IMG/VR virus record: IMGVR_UViG_3300050821_006232
Coordinates: 1 to 32,356 of that record
From: a virus
DNA: 32,356 nucleotides
Direction: 5' to 3' (one strand)
A program made the position numbers and the translations under genes. Each line of letters begins with the position of its first letter. The stretch's first letter is position 1. The notes under the pieces are model-generated. The model was not told where the DNA came from, did not search any database, and worked only from the letters and a program-made list of their open reading frames with translations. Of this stretch, positions 6,076 through 12,856 are shown in pieces.

Positions 6076-6717
6076 ATGCCAGCAACCCCGGCTACATCCA
6101 AACCTGAGCGCGTTCTCAGCGACCTGTCAGCCGAGCAACGCTATACCCTCTTCGCGCGAGCTTACGTATTTACGAATCAGGGCAACGGCACCAAATCCGC
6201 AGTAACAGCGGGTTACAGCCCCAGGTCTGCTTATTCCACTGCTTCGCGCTTGCTAAAACATCCTAAAGTAGTGGCCCGGATCGAAGAAATGCGTGCGCGG
6301 CAGGCTGCCAAAATGGAGTTAACGCCTAATACTGTAGTCCAAGAGCTTGCAAGGCTTGGATTTAGCAATATGCAAGATTTCGTCGATGACGAGGGGAAGT
6401 TTATCGGGATGGCGGGTTTGACACGCGACCAGACCGCAGCTATTCAGGAAATTGAGATAGACGAGAAGAACGGAAAGCGAAAGGTCAAGCTAGCTAACAA
6501 GCGTGAATCGTTAGAGTTACTGGCAAAGCATTTCAAGCTGCTGGGTGCCGACGATCACGGGGTAGGTAATCAGATACAAGTGATCGTAGTCAACAGCCCC
6601 CGGCCAGAGCGCACGTCGGAGATGGTAGGCCAGGCCACCGTAGAGGCTATTTGTGAGGCGATCGACACGCCATCCGAGCTCCCAGCAGGCCCACCGCCGG
6701 ACATCTCAGAAGAGTAA
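6076..6717 (+). CDS. terS: Terminase small subunit
   Basis: 213 residues. The N-terminal half (RYTLFARAYVFTNQGNGTKS, then AVTAGYSPRSAYSTASRLLK and PKVVARIEEMR) is the DNA-binding module of the Terminase_2 family (Pfam PF03592), in which a helix-turn-helix recognises the packaging site. The centre is the oligomerisation region, and a Pro-rich tail probably contacts the large subunit. No ribosome site precedes the ATG. Unusually, about a dozen small genes separate it from the large subunit at 11342, so the terminase pair is split. Confidence 0.88.
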   Translation: MPATPATSKPERVLSDLSAEQRYTLFARAYVFTNQGNGTKSAVTAGYSPRSAYSTASRLLKHPKVVARIEEMRARQAAKMELTPNTVVQELARLGFSNMQDFVDDEGKFIGMAGLTRDQTAAIQEIEIDEKNGKRKVKLANKRESLELLAKHFKLLGADDHGVGNQIQVIVVNSPRPERTSEMVGQATVEAICEAIDTPSELPAGPPPDISEE

Positions 6718-7005
6718 GCCGCTTGTATGCCAGATTATTGCGAAGCAGTTCCCAAGCTACTGATTCTAATCATGACATAACTCTTCTGCTGGAATACTCA
6801 CGCGCCCCGTGCGCCGTCCGCTCGGTGCGCAGTGCGCCGCGCCGCGAGCCAGGCTTTGCTTGCGCCGGCGGCCTTGGCCCCTCCTCCCCGGATTGCAATT
6901 TCTATTAAAAAAGGCACTTCCTAATGGCGCTTTCGGCCGCAGGCCCACTCTGAGATTTTTGGGAGGAAACTGATTTTTTTTTGGCGGCAGATACGGAGAA
7001 AGGGC
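6718..7005 (+). other. 288-base intergenic spacer with GC-rich repeat block and T-tracts
   Basis: No gene is supported here. Bases 6805-6890 are extremely GC-rich with three GTGCGC copies. They are followed by a T/A-rich part with runs of A (6905-6910) and T (near 6973-6982). The switch from GC block to T-tracts could hold a terminator for the small terminase gene, but I find no long perfect stem. Confidence 0.35.
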
Positions 7006-7042
7006 TTGACATGCCCGTATATACACGATAGGACGTATATAC
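7006..7042 (+). promoter_or_regulatory. TTGACA element plus tandem GTATATAC palindromes (operator)
   Basis: A consensus -35 TTGACA lies at 7006-7011. Downstream are two identical copies of the perfect 8-base palindrome GTATATAC at 7017-7024 and 7035-7042, 18 bases apart, the second touching the ATG at 7044. The -10 is not clear (TAGGAC or GATAGG between the palindromes). The next gene encodes a ribbon-helix-helix protein, a class that binds tandem short palindromes, so autoregulation is likely. Confidence 0.55.
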
Positions 7043-7043
7043 C

Positions 7044-7403
7044 ATGACAAAGCGCCAACTTCTAATCAAGGTGGACGATTCCGACAAGGAAAGATGGAAG
7101 GCGAGTGCGGATGAGTGGGGGGTGAGTTTGTCGGAATGGATTCGCCGCAAGTGCAACGCGCCAGAGATAGAAGTGGCCGGGGAGGTATTTGCGGGGCCGG
7201 TGGTGACAGGGAGAAGGGGGCCGCGGTCAAGGGTAGACGATGCGACGATGGCGCACGATTTAGCCACGGGGACGGTACGGTCTGAGAATCCGGTGGCAGT
7301 GGCGACGAGGGCTGGCAAGAAGGAGAAGTTGGGTCCGGAATATTTTTCGATATGTCCACACAATCTAGTGAAAGCGGGGTGTCCGAGATGCAAGGGGAGA
7401 TGA
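7044..7403 (+). CDS. Ribbon-helix-helix DNA-binding protein with C-terminal zinc knuckle
   Basis: 119 residues. Residues 3-37 (KRQLLIKVDDSDKERWKASA followed by WGVSLSEWIRRKC) match the Arc/MetJ/CopG ribbon-helix-helix pattern: a polar strand, helix, turn, second helix. The C-terminus has CPHNLVKAGCPRC, a likely zinc site. The middle is Gly/Arg/Val-rich and disordered. It is the first gene of a long coupled operon and sits directly behind two palindromic sites, so it is probably that operon's repressor. AGGA at 7030 is a modest ribosome site lying inside the operator. Confidence 0.7.
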   Translation: MTKRQLLIKVDDSDKERWKASADEWGVSLSEWIRRKCNAPEIEVAGEVFAGPVVTGRRGPRSRVDDATMAHDLATGTVRSENPVAVATRAGKKEKLGPEYFSICPHNLVKAGCPRCKGR

Positions 7404-7594
7404 ATCCGGTGACAGGGCGGTATTTGGATCCGACGATGGACTACAAGTTGCCGTTCGAGAGGCATGTAGCGGAGTCGGTGTGGCAGCGGTGCGGGTGCCA
7501 GAGTTGCCAGGAGTACCGGCATTTGATATTGACGCGGCCGGGGAGTTTGATAATGAATTTCGAGACGTTTCGGCACAAGGACGAGAGGTACTGA
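7400..7594 (+). CDS. Hypothetical protein with CGCxxC motif (64 aa)
   Basis: I chose ATG 7400, which overlaps the stop of the regulator gene (ATGA); longer in-frame starts at 7352 and 7388 lack ribosome sites. The protein contains WQRCGCQSCQEYRH, a cluster of three cysteines and a histidine that could hold zinc, in an otherwise polar sequence. It is the second gene of the coupled rightward chain. Family unknown. Confidence 0.55.
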   Translation: MNPVTGRYLDPTMDYKLPFERHVAESVWQRCGCQSCQEYRHLILTRPGSLIMNFETFRHKDERY

Positions 7595-7600
7595 GGGGCA

Positions 7601-7804
7601 ATGCTGGACTGGTTGAATTGGGCGCTTGGTGGGCGCCCGATGGTAAAAATTTGCTTCTGCTTCGTAGACGTAGTGTCGGGAAGGCCAATTTACCTCTGGC
7701 GGGATTTGAACGGTCGATACTTTATGGCAGAGCATCGTTGGAGTTGGTTCCGTGTGGAGAGCATTCACGCGGCGGGGATATGGAGGATCGGCGATGCGGG
7801 CTGA
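7601..7804 (+). CDS. Hypothetical protein (67 aa)
   Basis: Starts at ATG 7601, six bases after the previous stop, with GAGGGG in the gap. It is rich in Trp, Phe and Ile with a beta-strand-like pattern (VKICFCFVDVVSGRPIYLW, WSWFRVESIHAAGIW) and looks like a small single-domain beta protein. There is no signal peptide and no clear membrane span. The role is unknown; membership of the coupled operon suggests an early or middle function. Confidence 0.5.
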   Translation: MLDWLNWALGGRPMVKICFCFVDVVSGRPIYLWRDLNGRYFMAEHRWSWFRVESIHAAGIWRIGDAG

Positions 7805-7828
7805 CAAAGCGGGGCAGGGGCGGCTGAG

Positions 7829-8131
7829 ATGCCATTGACAGAGAGGGACAAAGTTAGGTTGAAGGAGTATCGGAAGGAGAACGCCGCGAAGCTGAAAGCG
7901 TATCGGAAATCGGTTCGCCATTCCGAGGCTGGGATATTGAAGTATCAAGTGCAACGCGCTCTCTATAGAGCAGTTAGGCGTGGAACTGTTATCCGGCCAA
8001 AGAAGTGCTCCAAGTGCGGAGTGCGCTGCAAACCGCAAGGACATCACGAGGATTACACCAAGAGATTTGAAGTGGTCTGGCTGTGCGCCAGTTGTCACCG
8101 ATTAAGGCACGTGGAATTAGAGCGCACATGA
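7829..8131 (+). CDS. Small HNH-like zinc protein
   Basis: 100 residues, AGGGG eight bases before the ATG. A basic helical N-terminus (RLKEYRKENAAKLKAYRKS) is followed by CSKCGVRCKPQGHHEDYTKR and then WLCASCHRLRH. The C-x2-C ... HH ... C-x2-C-H order is that of the HNH/treble-clef fold seen in small phage HNH proteins. The His-His pair could be catalytic, but the domain is minimal, so it may only bind DNA. It overlaps the next gene by ATGA. Confidence 0.65.
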   Translation: MPLTERDKVRLKEYRKENAAKLKAYRKSVRHSEAGILKYQVQRALYRAVRRGTVIRPKKCSKCGVRCKPQGHHEDYTKRFEVVWLCASCHRLRHVELERT

Positions 8132-8358
8132 GCAGGCGCACGCGGTTACTGCGGGAGACGAAGCAGCAAACCGTTTGGCGTTTCATCTGCGAAGGTTGCG
8201 GCGCCGAAGGGCAACTTGGTCTATTCAAAAAGGATGGTATGAAGCCGTTTGGTTGTCCAGAGCAGTGCGGAGCGACTTACGTACCGTGGCAGCCGACGCC
8301 GGGGAAGTGGCAACTTCGCTGTGTCGTTAAGCCGATGGGCATGGATCGTGGCAAGTGA
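8128..8358 (+). CDS. Small zinc-finger protein (76 aa)
   Basis: The start at ATG 8128 overlaps the upstream stop (ATGAGC). FICEGCGAEG and, 15 residues later, FGCPEQCGATYVPW provide two CxxC-like pairs forming a probable zinc ribbon. The N-terminus is Arg-rich (SRRTRLLRE). It ends in GTGA, coupling it to the next gene. It is one of a series of unrelated small Cys-rich proteins here. Nucleic-acid binding is a reasonable guess only. Confidence 0.6.
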   Translation: MSRRTRLLRETKQQTVWRFICEGCGAEGQLGLFKKDGMKPFGCPEQCGATYVPWQPTPGKWQLRCVVKPMGMDRGK

Positions 8359-8537
8359 GCACACCAGGGCAGGGCACGCCCCAACGATGCACGTATTGCG
8401 GCAGAACGAAGGCTAAGCACAAGGGGCCGGATGGAAAGTATCGTGCGTGTCTCGATGTGGAAAGATTCAAACGGGCGTTGAAAGAAGCGTACGAGACAGC
8501 GGTTGCGGCCAGCACGAAAGGTGGTTCGGGGCGATGA
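8355..8537 (+). CDS. Small protein with CTYCG zinc motif (60 aa)
   Basis: A GTG at 8355 overlaps the upstream stop (GTGAGC). The N-terminal part has RCTYCGRTKAKHKGPDGKYR followed by ACLD: two cysteines, a histidine and a third cysteine, a pattern that fits one zinc ion. The rest is a charged helix. The stop overlaps the next ATG. Unknown family. Confidence 0.55.
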   Translation: MSTPGQGTPQRCTYCGRTKAKHKGPDGKYRACLDVERFKRALKEAYETAVAASTKGGSGR

Positions 8538-8710
8538 GCGTGACGCAGCAACCTAGTAAGAAGTGTGCATTCTGTGGCGAGGGATTCGTCTGTGAGCACG
8601 GCAAATGCAACGTTTGCCAGAAGTGCCGCACCTGTGAACGGTTAGACGAGGCGTGGGACGACTTAGGCGCTGAGTTGGGGCGAATGGGTAAAGAGGAGCC
8701 GGGATGGTGA
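8534..8710 (+). CDS. Cys-rich zinc-ribbon-like protein (58 aa)
   Basis: ATG 8534 overlaps the upstream stop (ATGAGC) and has GGGG close by. The sequence holds eight cysteines in KKCAFCGEGFVCEHGKCNVC and QKCRTCERL, enough for two zinc sites (a zinc-ribbon or RING-like cross-brace). An acidic tail follows. The longer open frame upstream is antisense-like and rejected. Function unknown; such proteins are often adaptors or nucleic-acid binders. Confidence 0.6.
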   Translation: MSVTQQPSKKCAFCGEGFVCEHGKCNVCQKCRTCERLDEAWDDLGAELGRMGKEEPGW

Positions 8711-8751
8711 GCGCGGAGGATCGCGGTGCGGAGAAGAAAGAGGGGCGATGA
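8707..8751 (+). CDS. 14-codon linker ORF between coupled genes
   Basis: A GTG at 8707 (GTGAGC) overlaps the previous stop, and the 14-residue frame ends in a TGA that overlaps the next ATG (ATGAGC). The peptide is charged (AEDRGAEKKEGR) and probably has no function of its own. It would carry ribosomes across the 37-base gap and couple the two genes. It could also be chance. Confidence 0.3.
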   Translation: MSAEDRGAEKKEGR

Positions 8752-8948
8752 GCGACGAGAGACGCACACACTTTTACGTGGTGTTCTGCAATGGCAGACC
8801 GGGAGAATGGCGCTCCAGGCTGTTCGAAGACACGATTGCAGGGCCGCTGGCGTATCGGACTAGGAAAGCGGCTGACGATGCGGCAAGCAAAGCAGCGGCG
8901 ATGTATGGATGGTCAAAGGTGGTTAGGTGCGAGGTGACAGAGCCATGA
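8748..8948 (+). CDS. Hypothetical protein (66 aa)
   Basis: ATG 8748 has AGAGGGG a few bases upstream. The sequence (FYVVFCNGRPGEWRSRLFED, then AYRTRKAADDAASKAAAMYG and WSKVVRCEV) suggests a small alpha/beta domain: strand, loop, amphipathic Ala-rich helix, strand. It carries no metal site, unlike its neighbours. Ends in ATGA with the next gene. Family unknown. Confidence 0.55.
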   Translation: MSDERRTHFYVVFCNGRPGEWRSRLFEDTIAGPLAYRTRKAADDAASKAAAMYGWSKVVRCEVTEP

Positions 8949-9187
8949 GCGAGAGCGGCGTAGGCACGGGGAGGGAGGTGGCGGGCGGGACAGGGTTCCA
9001 CGCTTGGTGTACCCGCGTATTTTTGATTAGTACAGCTGTGGTTGTATTCGGCATGTTTTTTTTCGTGCTCTTGTGCGGGGTCTATGACTCTCCAGGCTGG
9101 ATGATCGTTGTAGGTAAGGCCCTAGGTCTAGGTTGGCTCACATCGGCAGCCTTATCCATCCTGAGTATTCCGTGGGGCAGAAAATGA
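8945..9187 (+). CDS. Two-span membrane protein (80 aa)
   Basis: ATG 8945 overlaps the upstream stop. A Gly/Glu-rich N-terminus (SESGVGTGREV) is followed by two membrane spans (VFLISTAVVVFGMFFFVLLC and MIVVGKALGLGWLTSAALSI) and a basic end WGRK. The codons for VGTGR sit in a 17-base block repeated at the start of the following gene. It is the only membrane protein in this rightward set. Unknown function. Confidence 0.55.
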   Translation: MSESGVGTGREVAGGTGFHAWCTRVFLISTAVVVFGMFFFVLLCGVYDSPGWMIVVGKALGLGWLTSAALSILSIPWGRK

Positions 9188-9204
9188 GCGTAGGCACGGG
9201 GAGG
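8958..9204 (+). repeat. 17-base direct repeat at the 5' ends of two adjacent genes
   Basis: GCGTAGGCACGGGGAGG occurs at 8958-8974 and again at 9188-9204, just behind the start codons of consecutive genes. Both copies are read in the same frame as (S/G)VGTGR. It may come from duplication at a gene seam or be conserved to set initiation strength. Confidence 0.75.
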
Positions 9205-9639
9205 TTAAGGGAGCTGCGAACGGAAATCCTGCGTATCAACAAGTTTGCGAGCCGCTATCCGATAACTAATGCCGAGGGATGGAGCGTGCTCGTAGAAATG
9301 GCGGAGCGTTCGCTACGAGATGACGTGGAGGCTGCGCTAGCAGCCGCCCCTCCCGCCGCTGTCACGGATGCGGCGTTGACTGGGATGCAACCTGGACAAT
9401 ACAGGATGTGGAGAGACGCTGGAGGACCAGCGCCGCACGAAAGGAATGATGCGATGGAAAAGCCAACGACCGACGCACGCTTAGTGGAATTGATCGGGAT
9501 ATTCGAGGAAGGAACAACGGGATGGCCTATATCCCAGGATGGAAGTACACCGCTTAGCCAGGATGACATCGGAGACGTTTATGCATGGCTCCAGTGGGCA
9601 CAGGCGATGAACGCGCCGAAGGATGGAGTCGCGGAATGA
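9184..9639 (+). CDS. Hypothetical protein (151 aa)
   Basis: ATG 9184 overlaps the upstream stop (ATGAGC). The N-terminal half is helical (LRELRTEILRINKFASRYPI; WSVLVEMAERSLRDDVEAAL) and ends in an Ala/Pro linker. The C-terminal half (MEKPTTDARLVELIGIFEEG, GDVYAWLQWAQ) looks like a second small helical domain that could once have been a separate gene, since it begins with Met and a short basic segment. The stop overlaps the next ATG. No family is recognised. Confidence 0.55.
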   Translation: MSVGTGRLRELRTEILRINKFASRYPITNAEGWSVLVEMAERSLRDDVEAALAAAPPAAVTDAALTGMQPGQYRMWRDAGGPAPHERNDAMEKPTTDARLVELIGIFEEGTTGWPISQDGSTPLSQDDIGDVYAWLQWAQAMNAPKDGVAE

Positions 9640-10892
9640 ACATTACCAGACATCAAATTGAATTTTGCTTTAAGCAGGCTACGCAGGGGGGAAGATTCTC
9701 ACCGGGATATTGCGTGGACAGAATTTTGGAATTGGTTAACACCGACAGCACAGGCGCGAGCGGCGCACCGAGCAGTGAGGCTGGGGTGCGGTTGGATGAA
9801 GCGCCTGCCTTAGACGATAAAGACGGGTGGGTATATGACCCTGACGCGAAACTAAAGCGCATACGCGAAAGCATGAAGTTCACGTTCACTCTCGAAGAGA
9901 TTACGACCGCTCTGGATTGTGCGAGCGAGGGGCGGCCAAACTGGCAGGGCGTCAAGCCGGACTTGCTCGGCAATCAGCTCGTGCGTGTGGTGCGGCGAAA
10001 GCTGGAGCGCACGCTAGCCGAGATGCCGCCCGCCGCACCGCTGCGCGAGTTCCTGCAAGCTGAGATAACCGAGCATCAGCGCCAGAATGGGTACGCGGAC
10101 ATGGCAGGCGTGAGCTACAACGTCAACTTGGGCTATATCGACGGCTACAGGCTGGTGCTCGCTTTCATCGAGGGGAATCCGACGTGGGAGCGCGGGGCAG
10201 CCGTGCAAAACAGTGGAGGAGATCGAGCGATGGCTGGCGCACGCCTACTGGAGAAGTTGGCGGATAGCTGGATTCGCACGGGGCAACTTGGAGAAGGTCT
10301 GCGAACTGATGAATACGTGACCAAGCACAAAGAAGCGATCATGGGCATCTACGAGTACTGCGGGAAAACGTTGACGGAATATCTGAGACATGAGGCGCTA
10401 GCCGCGAACGAATCAACCCCGCTGGTTGGCCCAGAGGCAGGCGGGTCCAGTCCGGCGCAGGGTTGCGCACCTTACACGGCTGAATATATACGCGGTTACA
10501 ACGACGGTTGCACAGACGCTAGGGAGAACACGTTGCGCGAGTTGGCAGGCGGGTCCAGTCCGGCGCTTCCAGCGAAGTGGCTGTACGTCAACGGTAAAGA
10601 AGTCAACGCAGACTCCATCGCAAAGTGGTTCTTCCAAGTGGACGATAAACGTCAAGGTGAGTGTAGGCAGCTAGTAGATGCAGCAATCGAGGCAGCACGC
10701 CGCGAACCGTCGTTGACGAACCCCAACGGAAGTTTCACTAAGCAGGTGATTGATGAGGTTTTAGTTCCCGGCCCATGCGGAGTCAGCGGGCACTTTCGGT
10801 TTCAGATGAATGGAAACAGTTGCATCATGTGCCAGCGCGAGAGCGAATTAGTACGGGAAACACGCCGGGAGTGCGCCGATGGTAAAGCGTGA
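9636..10892 (+). CDS. Composite hypothetical protein (418 aa)
   Basis: ATG 9636 overlaps the upstream stop (ATGAAC). Several helical segments are joined by Ser/Gly/Pro linkers: an N-terminal segment (NITRHQIEFCFKQATQGGRF), a central one (LEEITTALDCASEGRPNWQG), a segment beginning MAGARLLEKLADSWIRTG, and a C-terminal part ending with CIMCQRE. Two of the linkers encode GGSSPA from a 23-base direct repeat. The internal Met-led block and repeated linkers suggest that formerly separate small genes were fused. The function is unknown and no catalytic motif is visible. Confidence 0.6.
   Translation: MNITRHQIEFCFKQATQGGRFSPGYCVDRILELVNTDSTGASGAPSSEAGVRLDEAPALDDKDGWVYDPDAKLKRIRESMKFTFTLEEITTALDCASEGRPNWQGVKPDLLGNQLVRVVRRKLERTLAEMPPAAPLREFLQAEITEHQRQNGYADMAGVSYNVNLGYIDGYRLVLAFIEGNPTWERGAAVQNSGGDRAMAGARLLEKLADSWIRTGQLGEGLRTDEYVTKHKEAIMGIYEYCGKTLTEYLRHEALAANESTPLVGPEAGGSSPAQGCAPYTAEYIRGYNDGCTDARENTLRELAGGSSPALPAKWLYVNGKEVNADSIAKWFFQVDDKRQGECRQLVDAAIEAARREPSLTNPNGSFTKQVIDEVLVPGPCGVSGHFRFQMNGNSCIMCQRESELVRETRRECADGKA
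10436..10566 (+). repeat. 23-base direct repeat encoding a GGSSPA linker
   Basis: An identical 23-base sequence (it begins GGCAGGCGGGTCC and ends CCGGCGC) occurs at 10436-10458 and 10544-10566 inside the composite protein gene. Both copies are in the same frame and encode AGGSSPA. Exact identity at the DNA level points to a recent duplication or recombination seam. Confidence 0.8.
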
Positions 10893-11028
10893 AAGGCTGT
10901 GCGCCAACTGCGGCCACAGCTACGCGCAGCACACGAAAGGGATAGACCATCCACAGAAGTATTGCAGGCACTGTCCGTGTTTGGAGTGGGTTGAGCCGCT
11001 GGGCAAACAGTCGGAGGGACAAGGATGA
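10879..11028 (+). CDS. Small Cys/His zinc-binding protein (49 aa)
   Basis: ATG 10879 has GGGAG seven bases upstream and lies inside the last 14 bases of the previous gene. The product has LCANCGHSYAQH followed by YCRHCPCLEW, a C-x2-C-x2-H plus C-x2-C-x-C pattern that should bind zinc. It ends with ATGA into the next gene. It is just under the usual length threshold, but the overlaps and metal motif support it. Confidence 0.6.
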   Translation: MVKRERLCANCGHSYAQHTKGIDHPQKYCRHCPCLEWVEPLGKQSEGQG

Positions 11029-11297
11029 GTGGCGTAGATGAACAAGTAACTTTCGTGGAGCTATCGGTCAAGCTCTCGACCGGGCAATTCGAGTCTCGCG
11101 TCAATGTGCCCATAACCGCTACTGCCGGGCAGCGCAAGAAATTCGTTGAAACGTGGTTTGCGTTGCTTCAGCAAGCGTTGGACATTGCGAAGCCAACTGG
11201 TGCGATAGCCATCGAAGAGGCCCGCACTGAGGTGGTCGAAACGGCAGCCCTTCCGCTGGAGGGATCGCAGGAGGCTAAACGTCCACATCCCAGGTAA
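11025..11297 (+). CDS. Hypothetical protein preceding the large terminase (90 aa)
   Basis: ATG 11025 overlaps the upstream stop and has GAGGGA nearby. The N-terminal half forms beta-strand-like sequence (VTFVELSVKLSTGQFESRVN), then a helix (QRKKFVETWFALLQQALDIA) and an acidic/Pro tail. Its last codons contain a perfect AGGAGG (11269-11274) that may serve the large terminase. Family unknown. Confidence 0.55.
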   Translation: MSGVDEQVTFVELSVKLSTGQFESRVNVPITATAGQRKKFVETWFALLQQALDIAKPTGAIAIEEARTEVVETAALPLEGSQEAKRPHPR

Positions 11298-11341
11298 CGC
11301 TTAACACCGCCGACGTCTATTTCCCGTGGACAAAGCAAAAA

Positions 11342-12856
11342 TTGTTCCACGAATGCCCTGCAAAATACCGTTTGCAGGTGGGCGGCTTCGGTTCCGGAAA
11401 GAGCCGCCCGCTTCTATGGGAAGGCGTCTTTCACGCGCTCGAGTATCCCGGCTCCGAGTCCATCATCCTGCGCACCACTATGCCGGACCTCAAGCGCACG
11501 GTCATTTCCAAGTTCAAGGCTGACGTTCCCGCTTCGCTCTACGACTACTACCACGAAACCGATCACATCGTTTATTTCAAGCCGGTCATGGTGCCGGTGC
11601 GCGATGAGCACGGCATCCCGGCACTCGGTCCCGACGGCAAGCAACTGACCAAGTTGGTCACCTCCAAACTCTATTTTGGTGCCTGCGAAAACGAGGATGA
11701 CACCACCAAGTTTCTCTCGACCGAATGGGTGTTTGTCGGGTTCGAAGAACTCGGGGAATTTCCCTTTGCCGTGTGGAACGCCTTTGCCGGCCGCAACCGG
11801 TGCCCAGTGTGGGGCAGTCGCTCGTGCATGGCCGCGGCCAGCAACCCGACCGGGGTAGGGTGGGGCTGGATGAAAAAATTGTGGGTCGATCACGTGCCGT
11901 TCGTGGGCATGGATCCCACCAAATATAACGCTCGCGACTACGTCTATATTCACAGTACCGTCGACGACAACCCCATTTACTCGAAAGACCGCGAATACGT
12001 CCGCGTCCTAGAGGCTGATCCCCGCCGCGACGTGGTGCGCTGGGGCAAGTTGGACCTCGTTCCCGGCCAGTATTTCGATAACTGGAACGTGCAACGCCAC
12101 TTCCGGCGAGCGTCGGACTTCACGTTTCAGGATTGGCAAGAAACGTGGATTGGATGGGACTACGGTTTCGGCCACTACGCTTGCATCACGTTTCACACCA
12201 AAGCGATGTTTTACGACAAGCTGCGCCGGCAGCATCGCATGGTCAACGTGACCACGCGCGAGATTGTCATGCACGAAGCCACGCCAAAAGAGCAGACCGA
12301 AGCGTTGATTGCGTCCATCCCTCGCGACAAGGACGGCAACTTCAAGGAAAAGATTGCCGCGGTGTATCTGTCCTGGGAGCGCTTCAACCGCACCGTGGGC
12401 CAGTTCACGGTGGCCGATGAGATTGGCGACCTCCTCAGCTCGGCGGGCTTGGTGCGGCCAAGCCGTGCCAGCACCGATCGCGTGGCCGGCTGGCAGAAAA
12501 TGTATTCCCTGCTGGATACCGACGACTGGTTTGTTCTTGACACCTGCCCCACCGTGGCCGAGAGTATCCCCGAACTGGTCCGGCACAAAGAGCGCATGGA
12601 AGACGTCATCAAGCCCAAGGGCGCGGTGCTCTCAGACGACGTCGGCGATTCGGTGCGCTACGGCATCGCGGGCCACCTGCTCGACGCCGAGGACGAACCC
12701 GACGAAGTAAAACTCAAGCGGCGCCTGGACAAGATCGAAGACCCCTTCCGAAAGCATGTGGAGCAGTACCGGGCCTGGATTGAAAAGAAAAAAGAGCAGG
12801 AAAACCCGAGTAAGATCATTATTATGCCGACATGGCAATCAAGGCTCAAACAGTGA
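11342..12856 (+). CDS. terL: Terminase large subunit (packaging ATPase and nuclease)
   Basis: 504 residues from TTG 11342. Walker A is at residues 14-21 (GGFGSGKS), Walker B with catalytic Glu at 130-136 (VFVGFEE), and the coupling motif is near AASNPT. The RuvC-like nuclease domain begins around residue 266 (IGWDYG), with late acidic residues at DDVGDSVRYG. It translocates DNA into the prohead through the portal and cuts genome units. TTG is only the first canonical start: the frame is open upstream to 11279 and encodes a typical terminase N-terminus (ADVYFPWTKQKLFHE). AGGAGG at 11269 is followed by ACG, not ATG, at the expected distance. The true start may be 11279. Confidence 0.93.
   Translation: MFHECPAKYRLQVGGFGSGKSRPLLWEGVFHALEYPGSESIILRTTMPDLKRTVISKFKADVPASLYDYYHETDHIVYFKPVMVPVRDEHGIPALGPDGKQLTKLVTSKLYFGACENEDDTTKFLSTEWVFVGFEELGEFPFAVWNAFAGRNRCPVWGSRSCMAAASNPTGVGWGWMKKLWVDHVPFVGMDPTKYNARDYVYIHSTVDDNPIYSKDREYVRVLEADPRRDVVRWGKLDLVPGQYFDNWNVQRHFRRASDFTFQDWQETWIGWDYGFGHYACITFHTKAMFYDKLRRQHRMVNVTTREIVMHEATPKEQTEALIASIPRDKDGNFKEKIAAVYLSWERFNRTVGQFTVADEIGDLLSSAGLVRPSRASTDRVAGWQKMYSLLDTDDWFVLDTCPTVAESIPELVRHKERMEDVIKPKGAVLSDDVGDSVRYGIAGHLLDAEDEPDEVKLKRRLDKIEDPFRKHVEQYRAWIEKKKEQENPSKIIIMPTWQSRLKQ

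Noticed and set aside
6905-8098. A 397-residue leftward open frame
   Set aside because: It is antisense to five coupled rightward genes, has Pro/Ser/His-rich low-complexity sequence, and lacks a ribosome site. It is a shadow of G-rich codon usage.
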